A stretch of 5,151 nucleotides of DNA. Source: Solobacterium sp. (GTDB lineage Bacteria > Bacillota_I > Bacilli_A > Erysipelotrichales > Erysipelotrichaceae). Under the pieces are notes generated by a model, which was not told where the DNA came from, ran no database searches, and saw nothing but the letters and a program-made list of their open reading frames with translations. The number at the start of each line of letters is the position of its first letter. The stretch's first letter is position 1. Below are positions 1 to 5,151 of this stretch, in pieces. The translations under genes and the position numbers were made by a program. The stretch is from positions 1 to 5,151 of the forward strand of contig JAFVFM010000229.1 in the NCBI GenBank assembly GCA_017475415.1, read 5' to 3'.

Positions 1-1
1 A

Positions 2-85
2 CTAGTTCATCATTGTGAAGTGATTAAGATAAATGGTATGTCATACAGGATAAAAGATAAAAATATATTTGAGGAAGAAAGCTAA
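2..85 (+). CDS. istB: IS21-family helper ATPase IstB, C-terminal end (5' part outside window)
   Basis: The frame from base 2 reads LVHHCEVIKINGMSYRIKD and a few more residues, then stops at TAA 83-85. A tail of the form 'VHH.EVI.I.G.SYR.(K/R)' is typical of the C-terminus of IstB, the DnaC/DnaA-like AAA+ ATPase that assists the IS21 transposase IstA. Only about 27 codons are present, so the Walker motifs cannot be checked, and it is unknown whether the rest of the element is intact. The repeated terminal sequence just downstream (90-138), where an IS21 right end should lie, supports the call. A TTG-started frame at 69 overlaps this tail but is not a credible gene start. The identification rests on a short C-terminal match and its context. 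Confidence 0.72.
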   Translation, partial: LVHHCEVIKINGMSYRIKDKNIFEEES

Positions 86-89
86 AAAC

Positions 90-138
90 CTACATTTTCA
101 ACTTGGCGAAAAACTACATTTTGAGGTTGACGTTTACA
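90..138 (+). mobile_element. Right terminal region of an IS21-type element with two subterminal repeats
   Basis: Directly after the istB stop, the 9-mer CTACATTTT occurs at 90-98 and again at 114-122, exactly 24 bases apart. The bases that follow each copy are also alike (CAACTTGGCG and GAGGTTGACG). Repeated blocks of this kind just inside the ends are characteristic of IS21-family elements, where they serve as transposase binding sites. The sequence TTTACA at 133-138 ends in CA, as expected for a TG...CA-terminated element, so 138 is my best estimate of the outer edge. The edge is inferred because the left end is not in the window. Confidence 0.6.
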
Positions 139-155
139 ATTCACCCACGTCTGAT
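127..155 (+). promoter_or_regulatory. Possible outward hybrid promoter at the IS21 end
   Basis: TTGACG at 127-132 lies within the IS terminal repeat and matches a -35 box at five of six positions. TCTGAT at 150-155, after a 17-base spacer, is a weak -10 box matching four of six. IS21-type ends are known to carry outward -35 sequences, so transcription of the repair genes from the IS end is possible. The -10 is poor and partly buried in the hairpin at 145-173, so this is only a candidate. Confidence 0.25.
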
Positions 156-173
156 CCAGTAGGTCAGGCGTGG
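145..173. repeat. Inverted repeat (10-bp stem) between the IS21 end and the alkD-like gene
   Basis: CCACGTCTGA at 145-154 pairs with TCAGGCGTGG at 164-173, with one G-T wobble and a 9-base loop. No T-tract follows, so it does not look like an intrinsic terminator. The surrounding stretch, about 141-185, is clearly richer in G+C than the adjacent host DNA and may be a leftover of another inserted sequence. Its role is unknown. Confidence 0.45.
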
Positions 174-215
174 TACCCTTGCCGAATTAATAGAATAAAA
201 AAGAGAAATAAACAA

Positions 216-914
216 ATGAATATTCATGAAGAAATAAGAAAAAGAGTATTAGAAAAAAAGGATGAAGAGTATAAAGCCTTTCAAATTAAATTAATTCCTA
301 ACATGAATCCTAAAGGGATGATAGGTGTACGTACAAATGAATTAAAGAAGTTAGCGAAAGAAATGAAAGATAGAGAGAATAATTCTTCTTTCTTAATTGC
401 TTTACCACACCAATACTTTGAAGAAAACCAACTGCATGCTTTTATCCTTATGGAAGAAAAGAATTATGAAAAGTGCATAGAAAGTGTGAATGCTTTTTTG
501 CCATATATCGATAATTGGGCAACATGTGATCAACTATCGCCAAAGGTTTTTGGTAAAGAAAAAAAGAAATTATTGAAAGAAATCAATAGATGGCTAAAAT
601 CAAAACATACGTATACAAAGCGCTTTGGGATTAAGATGTTAATGCAATATTATTTAGATGAAGATTTTGATATTGCTTATGTGAAGAAAGTAGTAAGTAT
701 CAAAAGTGAAGAGTATTATGTAAAAATGATGGTTGCATGGTATCTCGCTACTGCTTTAGCGAAACAATATGAAACTATTTTACCTTTCCTTAAAGAAAGA
801 AAATTGGATACTTGGACACATAATAAAGCTATACAGAAGGCAATTGAAAGTAGAAGGCTATCTTCAACGCAAAAAGAAGAATTAAGAAAGTTGAAAATAA
901 GAGAAAAGATATGA
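216..914 (+). CDS. DNA alkylation repair protein, AlkD-like HEAT-repeat glycosylase
   Basis: The 232-residue product matches the AlkD/COG4912 family, DNA glycosylases that excise cationic N3- and N7-alkylated purines and are built of HEAT-like helical repeats. The N-terminal part (GMIGVRTNELKKLAKEM, about 34-50) is a family signature. NWATCDQLSP places Trp101 and Asp105 at the four-residue spacing of the AlkD active-site Trp/Asp pair, and Arg136 in TKRFGIK is a candidate for the third active-site residue. Length fits the family. I start at ATG 216: the frame is open back to a TTG at 69, but those 49 extra codons translate the IS21 end. The ribosome site is weak (AAGAGAAA upstream). The gene overlaps the downstream acetyltransferase by ATGA. 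It probably protects against alkylating agents; substrate range cannot be read from sequence. Confidence 0.9.
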   Translation: MNIHEEIRKRVLEKKDEEYKAFQIKLIPNMNPKGMIGVRTNELKKLAKEMKDRENNSSFLIALPHQYFEENQLHAFILMEEKNYEKCIESVNAFLPYIDNWATCDQLSPKVFGKEKKKLLKEINRWLKSKHTYTKRFGIKMLMQYYLDEDFDIAYVKKVVSIKSEEYYVKMMVAWYLATALAKQYETILPFLKERKLDTWTHNKAIQKAIESRRLSSTQKEELRKLKIREKI

Positions 915-1447
915 TATTGGAAACAGAAAGATTACGTTTGCGACCTTGGCAAGAAAGTGATGCAGAAGATTGTTTTCGCTATGCAAGTGATGAGCGCGTT
1001 GGTCCTCGTGCTGGGTGGAAAGTACATAAAAGTATTGAAGATAGTTTATCTATTATTCGCAATATACTAATGGTAGAAGAAACCTATGCCATTGTGTTAA
1101 AAGAAACTGGGCATGTAATAGGTAGTATTAGTTTGCATAAAAATGATTTAGCGGAAAAAGAGGATGAAATGGAATTGGGCTTTTGGTTAGGTGTTGAGCA
1201 TTGGGGTAAAGGCCTAATGCAAGAAGCAGCTATTGAGGTAATTAGGCACGCTTTTATTGACTTACAATTAAATCGCATATGGTGCGCGTATTATGATGGA
1301 AATCTTCAATCAAAACGTCTACAAGAAAAATTGGGTTTTACATATCAATGGACGAATGAATCTGTACCAGTTACACAAATGAATGAAGTAAGAATTGGGC
1401 ATGTGAATTTAATGACGAAAGAAGATTGGTTAAAAATGCAAGTTTAG
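911..1447 (+). CDS. GNAT-family N-acetyltransferase (RimJ/RimL type)
   Basis: The 178-residue protein opens with LETERLRLRPW, the usual first strand of RimJ/RimL-type GNAT acetyltransferases. It has the acetyl-CoA pyrophosphate-binding loop in EHWGKGLMQEA (about residues 97-106, with the G-x-G at 99-101). The late motif NLQSKRLQEKLGF (131-143) places an Asn and a Ser near the CoA thiol and ends in the common 'KLGF' turn. These proteins transfer an acetyl group to N-terminal amines of proteins or to small molecules; the acceptor cannot be told here. Its start codon overlaps the alkD-like stop (ATGA, 911-914), so the two are very likely cotranscribed and translationally coupled. A strong hairpin with a T-tract follows 11 bases after the stop. 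It is a complete, normal-length member. Confidence 0.9.
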   Translation: MILETERLRLRPWQESDAEDCFRYASDERVGPRAGWKVHKSIEDSLSIIRNILMVEETYAIVLKETGHVIGSISLHKNDLAEKEDEMELGFWLGVEHWGKGLMQEAAIEVIRHAFIDLQLNRIWCAYYDGNLQSKRLQEKLGFTYQWTNESVPVTQMNEVRIGHVNLMTKEDWLKMQV

Positions 1448-1458
1448 ACAAGCGAAAT

Positions 1459-1496
1459 AGGCATGTTTGTATTGTATAATATAGACATGTCTTTTT
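1459..1496 (+). terminator. Rho-independent terminator after the acetyltransferase gene
   Basis: Bases 1459-1473 pair with 1478-1492 as a continuous 15-bp stem with three G-T wobbles and no mismatch, around a 4-base loop (GTAT). The stem runs straight into TTTTT (1492-1496). The distal part contains the perfect palindrome AGACATGTCT (1483-1492). It starts 11 bases after the acetyltransferase stop. The stem is A+T-rich, so efficiency may be modest, and it overlaps the presumed start of the next gene. Confidence 0.7.
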
Positions 1497-1927
1497 ATGT
1501 AGAAAATGAAGAAAAAGTTAAGAAGATAATACCAATAGAAGAAAGCTTTTCTTTTATCGAAAATCCTTTTGTCTTATATGCATATTTAAAAAAGATTTGG
1601 TCAAAAGAAAGTTGTGCTTTGCGTATGCAAGATAAATGGAAAGAAGATAATCCAAGCTTAGGCCAATGTTCGATTACCTCTTTTCTAGCACAGGATATCT
1701 TTGGTGGAGAGGTATATGGTATTCCTTTAAAAGAAGGTGGAGTGCATTGTTTTAATGTTGTAAACGATTGTATATTCGATTTAACGAGTGAACAGTTTTC
1801 TAATGCATTAGAATATACTTTAGATTATCCACAATGTAGAGATATCCATTTTGAAAAAGATGAAAAATATATGCGTTATCGTTATTTAAAAAAGAAGCTA
1901 AAGGAAGCTAGAAAGAATAATGGATAG
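1487..1927 (+). CDS. YunG-like protein of unknown function
   Basis: The central part reads WSKESCALRMQDKW, then NPSLGQCSITSFLAQDIFGG, then GGVHCFN, then IFDLTSEQF. This order of blocks resembles the YunG family of Bacillota: a 'W...TC' block, a 'GQC.(I/V)T....QD.FGGE' block, a His block and a 'DLT..QF' block. Counting from ATG 1487 (146 residues), Cys61, His87 and Asp98 are arranged like a Cys-His-Asp papain or transglutaminase-like triad; catalysis is my inference, as no activity is established. The start is uncertain. ATG 1463 (154 residues) and ATG 1487 both lie inside the terminator hairpin with no ribosome site, and no later in-frame ATG, GTG or TTG precedes the conserved region. The 3' end overlaps the polymerase start by 8 bases, suggesting coexpression. 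Confidence 0.72.
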   Translation: MSFYVENEEKVKKIIPIEESFSFIENPFVLYAYLKKIWSKESCALRMQDKWKEDNPSLGQCSITSFLAQDIFGGEVYGIPLKEGGVHCFNVVNDCIFDLTSEQFSNALEYTLDYPQCRDIHFEKDEKYMRYRYLKKKLKEARKNNG

Positions 1928-3395
1928 GACATATATCGCAATTGATTTAAAATCTTTTTATGCTTCTGTTGAATGCGTTGAAAGAGGTTTAGATCCTTTA
2001 AATACGAATCTAGTTGTAGCAGATGAAAGTAGAACAAATAAAACCATTTGTTTAGCAGTTTCTCCTTCTTTGAAGTCCTTTGGTATATCAGGTAGGCCTC
2101 CCTAATATGAAGTGGAACAACAGGTAAAGAAAATCAATCGTGAGCGTGGATATAAAAAAAGACAAACAGGAAAATCTTATTTTTATTCCGATATCATAAA
2201 AGATGCTTCTTTAGGGGTTGATTATTTAGTTGCTTTGCCTAGAATGGCTTTTTATATTGAATATAGCACACGTATTTATCAAACCTATCGCAAATATTTT
2301 GCGGAAGAAGATATACATGTTTATTCCATTGATGAAGTATTTATCGATATTACATCCTATTTAAAAGTATATGGCTTATCTGCTCATGATTTAGCCATTA
2401 AGATAGTAAAAGAAGTACTCAATGATACAGGTATTACAGCTACTGTTGGCATAGGTACAAATATGTACTTAGCTAAAGTAGCAATGGATATTGTCGCAAA
2501 GCATTTGCCTGCTGATAAAGATGGTGTTCGCATAGCGGAATTAGATGAATTATCCTATCGTAAGCGTTTGTGGGCACATATGCCTATTACGGACTTTTGG
2601 AGAGTAGGAAGAGGTTATGCAAGAAGATTAGAAAAATATAATTTACTTACCATGGGAGATATCGCTCGTTTTTCTTTGGAGAATGATGCCATATTATATA
2701 AAGAATTTGGAATTAATGCGGAATTATTAATTGATCATGCTTGGGGCTATGAACCAACACGTATGGAAGATATTAAAGCATATGAACCAGAAAATCATTC
2801 TTTAAGTAGTGGGCAAGTATTAATGGAAGCCTATAGTTATGATAAGGCAAGGATTATTGTTAAAGAAATGAGTGAACAATTAGCTTTAGATTTAATGGAA
2901 AAAGGGTTAATGACAGATTCTGTTGGTTTATATGTAGGCTATGATATTTCGGAAGATTTAGGGAAAGAAGTGGAAGAAAAAGCCGATTGGTATGGTAGAA
3001 TTCTAGCGAAACCAAGCTCTGCAGCTGTACGTTTAGAGCGTTATACCTATTCCGCCAAAACCATTAGCCAAGCTTTAGTACAATTATATGATCATCTTGT
3101 AGAACCATCACGATTAATAAGGCGTATTAATCTTTCAGCCAATCATGTTTTACCAGCCTATTTAGCGAAAGAAAAGAAATATGTTCAACAAATGGATTTA
3201 TTTAGTAATGAAGAAATCTCTAACGAAAGTGAAGAAAAGAAAAGGAAGGCAATGCGCAAGGATGAGGCAGCGCAAAAAGCTATCTTAAATATTAAGAATA
3301 AATATGGAAAGAATTCCGTAATTAAAGGAACCAGTTTAGAAGAAGGGGCAACTGGCTTAGCGAGAAATAAACAAATTGGAGGACATAGGGAATGA
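1920..3395 (+). pseudogene. Y-family DNA polymerase (UmuC/UvrX type) interrupted by an in-frame TAA
   Basis: Read through, the frame gives a 491-codon error-prone translesion polymerase. The palm has AIDLKSFYASVE, with metal ligand Asp9 and steric-gate Tyr14, and YSIDEVFID, with Asp138 and Glu139. A thumb with helix-hairpin-helix character follows at about 222-255 (PITDFWRVGRG), then a little-finger domain. The tail holds QMDLF (424-428), an excellent beta-clamp binding motif. Codon 62 is TAA (2103-2105) in ISGRPP*YEVEQQV. Relatives often have Leu here, and TTA to TAA is a single change. No frame shift is needed, and 2106-3395 stays open, so the lesion is recent or a sequencing error. A product restarting at GTG 2112 would lack Asp9 and the gate, so would not be an active polymerase. 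An AAGGA lies 14 bases before ATG 1920. The stop overlaps the yolD-like start by ATGA. Confidence 0.88.
3378..3382 (+). promoter_or_regulatory. Ribosome binding site of the yolD-like gene
   Basis: GGAGG sits 9 bases before ATG 3392, inside the polymerase's last codons. It supports that start and means the partner gene can be translated independently of the interrupted polymerase frame. Confidence 0.8.
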
Positions 3396-3805
3396 GAAAG
3401 ATTGAAGATTATGCAGATATACTTCTTTTGCCTCATCATAAAGCGAAGAATCGCAAAGAAATGTCTTTGAAGGATAGAGCTGCTCAATTTGCACCATTTG
3501 CGGCTTTGAAGGGATATGAAGAATCTCTAGATGAAAGTAATCGTACTACAATGGAAAGAAAGATTTTATCCGATACTCTTTTAGAAGAATTGAATCAAAA
3601 GATTATTGCCTTGCAAGAAAAGATAAAGAGTCAACCAAGAGTGAAGATTATATATTATTCTCCTGATGAAAAAAAATATGGGGGAAATTATCAGGAAGAG
3701 AGTATTCAAATGAAAGAAATAGATACCGTACAAAGGGTTATTGTGAGTACAAAAAGAAAGAAATATCCATTTGATTATATTTTTGATATACAGGAGGAAG
3801 TGTAA
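3392..3805 (+). CDS. YolD-like protein, partner of the Y-family polymerase
   Basis: This is a 137-residue hydrophilic protein with the block SLKDRAAQFAPFAALKGYEE (about 25-44), resembling the 'R....(W/F)APF.AL' core of YolD-like proteins. A charged helical stretch follows (about 55-79, rich in Leu/Glu/Lys), then a beta-rich half beginning VKIIYYSPDEKKYGG. YolD-like genes are habitually found beside UvrX/UmuC-type polymerases in Bacillota. A UmuD-like accessory or regulatory role has been proposed, but the sequence does not show a UmuD-type protease or catalytic site. The start ATG overlaps the polymerase stop (ATGA) and has a strong GGAGG at 9 bases. Its own last codons contain AGGAGG (3792-3797), which probably served the DUF2974 gene before the element at 3806-4250 was inserted. 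Confidence 0.78.
   Translation: MRKIEDYADILLLPHHKAKNRKEMSLKDRAAQFAPFAALKGYEESLDESNRTTMERKILSDTLLEELNQKIIALQEKIKSQPRVKIIYYSPDEKKYGGNYQEESIQMKEIDTVQRVIVSTKRKKYPFDYIFDIQEEV
3792..3797 (+). promoter_or_regulatory. Orphaned Shine-Dalgarno sequence of the DUF2974 gene
   Basis: AGGAGG lies within the last codons of the yolD-like gene. No start codon follows at a useful distance now, but joining base 3805 to 4251 places it exactly 8 bases before ATGAATACA. I infer it is the original ribosome binding site, cut off by the inserted element. Confidence 0.6.
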
Positions 3806-3849
3806 ATTACCTTTGCAATATGGCTATAGGCATTTACAATTAAGATGTC

Positions 3850-4164
3850 AACTACCCATCCACTAAAGTGAGTGAGCTTGTAGCTATCGAGTAGTGCTAA
3901 CGACCTATGGTCTCCTACCTTTGTTACAAGCAAACTTGCTGATGTTACATCACGGGATGATTGAAACACCCCTTGCAAAAGAGACATGCTCTCTTACAAC
4001 TGCAACGGTACTTAATTCCCATGCTTGCAGTTAAAAGTTTTTTCAGCACTTAAGATTTTACATTCCAAGTGATTAGTTGGAAAAACCTCATATCTTAACT
4101 TGTCAATGATCAAAGAGTGCCTTCAGTGACAACTGTCACCCAACGGTTTTCTCTGTAAGCAGAG
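3850..4164 (+). ncRNA. Highly structured RNA, probable HEARO/omega-type guide RNA
   Basis: In order, the stems are: CTAC/GTAG (3852-3855, 3880-3883) enclosing 3857-3863/3868-3874 with one mismatch; GACC/GGTC (3902-3905, 3909-3912); CAAG/CTTG (3927-3930, 3935-3938); GATG/CATC (3941-3944, 3948-3951); AAGAGA/TCTCTT (3979-3984, 3990-3995); AACTGCAA/TTGCAGTT (3998-4005, 4025-4032); TTAAGAT/ATCTTAA (4050-4056, 4092-4098) enclosing TTCCAA/TTGGAA (4063-4068, 4077-4082); GTGAC/GTCAC (4126-4130, 4135-4139); CTCTG/CAGAG (4151-4155, 4160-4164). The size of about 300 bases, lack of coding, ATGA at the element edge and IS605-like terminal hairpin fit the HEARO class, whose RNAs guide IscB/IsrB nucleases with 5' flanking DNA as guide. 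The family assignment is from recall and context, not an alignment. A TnpB-type RNA on the other strand is the main alternative. Confidence 0.5.
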
Positions 4165-4188
4165 TATATTACGAACTATATATTTTAG

Positions 4189-4195
4189 AAAGGAG
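4189..4195 (+). promoter_or_regulatory. Ribosome-binding-like site without a gene (possible relic of a lost nuclease gene)
   Basis: AAAGGAG stands just after the structured RNA, where an autonomous element of the HEARO/IscB layout would start its nuclease gene. Here it is followed at once by the terminal hairpin. I infer an internal deletion of the ORF. It is also the nearest purine-rich site upstream of ATG 4251, about 55 bases away in linear sequence, or about 16 if the hairpin at 4200-4238 is folded out. Confidence 0.4.
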
Positions 4196-4199
4196 AAAG

Positions 4200-4238
4200 C
4201 GGCTCCTCCCACTTGCTTTAGCAAGTGGGTTTCCGCCG
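4200..4238. repeat. Terminal hairpin of the IS200/IS605-type element
   Basis: CCCACTTGC (4208-4216) pairs perfectly with GCAAGTGGG (4221-4229) around a TTTA loop. An outer clamp CGGC/GCCG (4200-4203, 4235-4238) is separated from it by an internal loop (TCCT opposite TTTCC). This imperfect-palindrome design is typical of the structures bound by the IS200/IS605 Y1 transposase at element ends. There is no T-tract, so it is not a standard terminator. It sits 12 bases before the DUF2974 start codon. Confidence 0.72.
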
Positions 4239-4250
4239 TTAAATTTATTT

Positions 4251-5151
4251 ATGAATACATTTTTAGATTATATAGAATGGCGTGGAGATATTGAATTTTC
4301 TTATGATGGCTTTAATGAAGTAGATAATATGTTATTATCCACTTTAGCTTATTCTGATTATGAAAATGTCATTGATGCAGATAGTGCTCCTTTAGATTTA
4401 GATACAGTAAGAAAAAGATATTTCCATTTTCATACAAGAGAAGTAGTGGGGCAACGTAAACCACGTTCTTTAACTGCGCCATTATTGATGGATGATTTAA
4501 TTCAATCAAAAAGATTTCAAGATTTAAAAATAGGCTATTATGTGAATCATGTAAGCGAGGATAGTGTTACACAATTCTCAGCTATGACAATGGATTTTAA
4601 TGATTTTGTCTATATTGCCTTTAGAGGTACAGATAATAGCTTAACAGGCTGGAAAGAAGATTTATTATTATCTTTTAAAAGTGGCATACATGCGCAGGTT
4701 TTTGCGGTAGATTATTTGAATCGCTATATGAAGGATGAAACAAGAGATATCATCGTTGGAGGACATTCTAAAGGCGGTAATTTAGCAGTTTATGCAGCAG
4801 CATTTTGTGAAGCATCAATTCGTGATAAGATTAAAATCATCTATTCCAATGATGGACCAGGCTTTTTGAAAGAAATAACAGAAAGTGAGAATTATCTATC
4901 CATCAAAGATAGAATCTATAGTATTATTCCTGAATCTTCTATTGTAGGCTTACTCTTAAATAATGATATTGAACATCATGTCATCAAAAGTTATAGCACT
5001 GGTATGCACCAACATGATCCATATAGTTGGCTAGTCTATCGTAATTCTTTTGTAAGGGAAGAAAGAATTAGTAAAAGCAATGCCTTTCTAGACAAAACAT
5101 TAGATGATTGGTTGAATAATTTAAGTGAAGAAGAAAAAGAGACCTTTGTAG
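4251..5151 (+). CDS. DUF2974 (Mbeg1-like) alpha/beta hydrolase, 3' end outside window
   Basis: The open frame of 300 codons runs off the window. The start FLDYIEWRGDIEFSYDGFNE and 'VDNMLLSTLAYSDY' is the characteristic N-terminus of DUF2974 proteins, which confirms ATG 4251. The lipase-like core follows: FVYIAFRGTDNSLTGWKED (about 123-141), then the nucleophile elbow GGHSKGGN with candidate catalytic Ser173, then SNDGPGF (about 203-209), and a later GMHQHDPYSW whose His residues could complete a triad. No signal peptide is visible, so it is probably cytosolic; the substrate is unknown. No ribosome site lies within 12 bases of the ATG because a hairpin intervenes. The likely original site is AGGAGG at 3792-3797, beyond the inserted element, so expression is probably reduced or altered. 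Originally it was the last visible gene of the polymerase/yolD-like unit. Confidence 0.88.
   Translation, partial: MNTFLDYIEWRGDIEFSYDGFNEVDNMLLSTLAYSDYENVIDADSAPLDLDTVRKRYFHFHTREVVGQRKPRSLTAPLLMDDLIQSKRFQDLKIGYYVNHVSEDSVTQFSAMTMDFNDFVYIAFRGTDNSLTGWKEDLLLSFKSGIHAQVFAVDYLNRYMKDETRDIIVGGHSKGGNLAVYAAAFCEASIRDKIKIIYSNDGPGFLKEITESENYLSIKDRIYSIIPESSIVGLLLNNDIEHHVIKSYSTGMHQHDPYSWLVYRNSFVREERISKSNAFLDKTLDDWLNNLSEEEKETFV

Larger units (their letters stand above)
3806..4250 (+). mobile_element. Non-autonomous IS200/IS605-group element without protein gene
   Basis: About 445 bases lie between the yolD-like stop and the DUF2974 start and hold no credible gene. The segment contains many consecutive hairpins, an AAAGGAG with no gene behind it (4189-4195), and a terminal hairpin of the 'TCCTCCC...GGGTTTCC' type seen at ends of many IS200/IS605-group elements. 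The right edge abuts ATGA. Such elements make no target duplication, and removing the segment restores a well-spaced AGGAGG-ATG pair, which is the best evidence for insertion here. The left edge could be off by a few bases. Orientation is a guess: a + strand HEARO/IscB type fits (guide upstream, motif ATGA downstream). A - strand TnpB-type remnant (flank TTCAT, guide on the other side) is symmetrical in outline and not excluded. Confidence 0.68.

Noticed and set aside
1084..1278. Minus-strand open frame of 64 codons
   Set aside because: It lies wholly within the acetyltransferase gene, whose conserved motifs are on the other strand.
2112..3395. Separate functional polymerase starting at GTG 2112
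   Set aside because: It lacks the N-terminal palm strand with the metal-binding Asp and the steric-gate Tyr, and it continues in the same frame after a single stop codon, so it is the downstream half of a broken gene.
3185..3487. Minus-strand open frame of 100 codons
   Set aside because: It is a shadow of the polymerase 3' end and the yolD-like 5' end, both well supported on the plus strand.
3775..3987. Minus-strand open frame of 70 codons
   Set aside because: It reads across hairpins of the structured RNA and the end of the yolD-like gene, with no ribosome site and no family resemblance.
3806..4250. Self-splicing group I or group II intron (IStron-like) that would rejoin the ribosome site and start codon
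   Set aside because: No GUGYG-like 5' end, no group II domain V-like hairpin, no recognisable group I core, and the segment does not end in G as a group I intron would. The IS605-type terminal hairpin explains it better, though an IStron was considered.
3806..4250. T-box, tmRNA, RNase P RNA or known riboswitch leader for the DUF2974 gene
   Set aside because: None of the signature motifs that I can recognise (T-box sequence, tmRNA tag and tRNA-like ends, RNase P core) is present, and the repaired AGGAGG-ATG spacing argues for an insertion rather than a native leader.
3806..4250. CRISPR array
   Set aside because: No regularly spaced direct repeats; the repeated words are arms of local hairpins.

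Overview
The window is low-GC DNA, roughly one third G+C by eye. Its gene content is typical of gut-type Bacillota: a YunG-like protein, a YolD-like protein paired with an UmuC-type polymerase, a DUF2974 hydrolase, and IS21 and IS200/IS605-type remnants. An Erysipelotrichia or Clostridia member fits, but nothing in the sequence fixes the genus.

Layout. Bases 2-85 are the last codons of an IstB-type IS21 helper ATPase, followed by the terminal repeats of that element (about 90-138). Then come a stretch of different composition with a 10-bp hairpin (145-173) and a two-gene unit of an AlkD-type DNA alkylation repair glycosylase (216-914) and a GNAT acetyltransferase (911-1447), joined by an ATGA overlap. 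A long hairpin with a T-tract (1459-1496) ends this unit. A second unit runs yunG-like gene (1487-1927), Y-family DNA polymerase (1920-3395) and YolD-like partner (3392-3805), each overlapping the next. The polymerase carries one in-frame TAA at codon 62, and its reading frame is otherwise open to the end. Repair and damage tolerance are the common theme.

The most notable part is 3806-4250, about 445 bases without a convincing gene. It holds a series of good hairpins, a ribosome-binding-like AAAGGAG with no gene behind it, and a terminal hairpin of the IS200/IS605 kind. It ends directly at ATGA, which is the start codon of the DUF2974 gene at 4251. If the segment is removed, an AGGAGG at the end of the yolD-like gene falls 8 bases before that ATG. 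The best reading is a non-autonomous IS200/IS605-group element carrying a HEARO/omega-type guide RNA without its nuclease gene, inserted between a Shine-Dalgarno sequence and its start codon. The boundaries come from sequence reading; the RNA family is an inference.

The window ends inside the DUF2974 gene.
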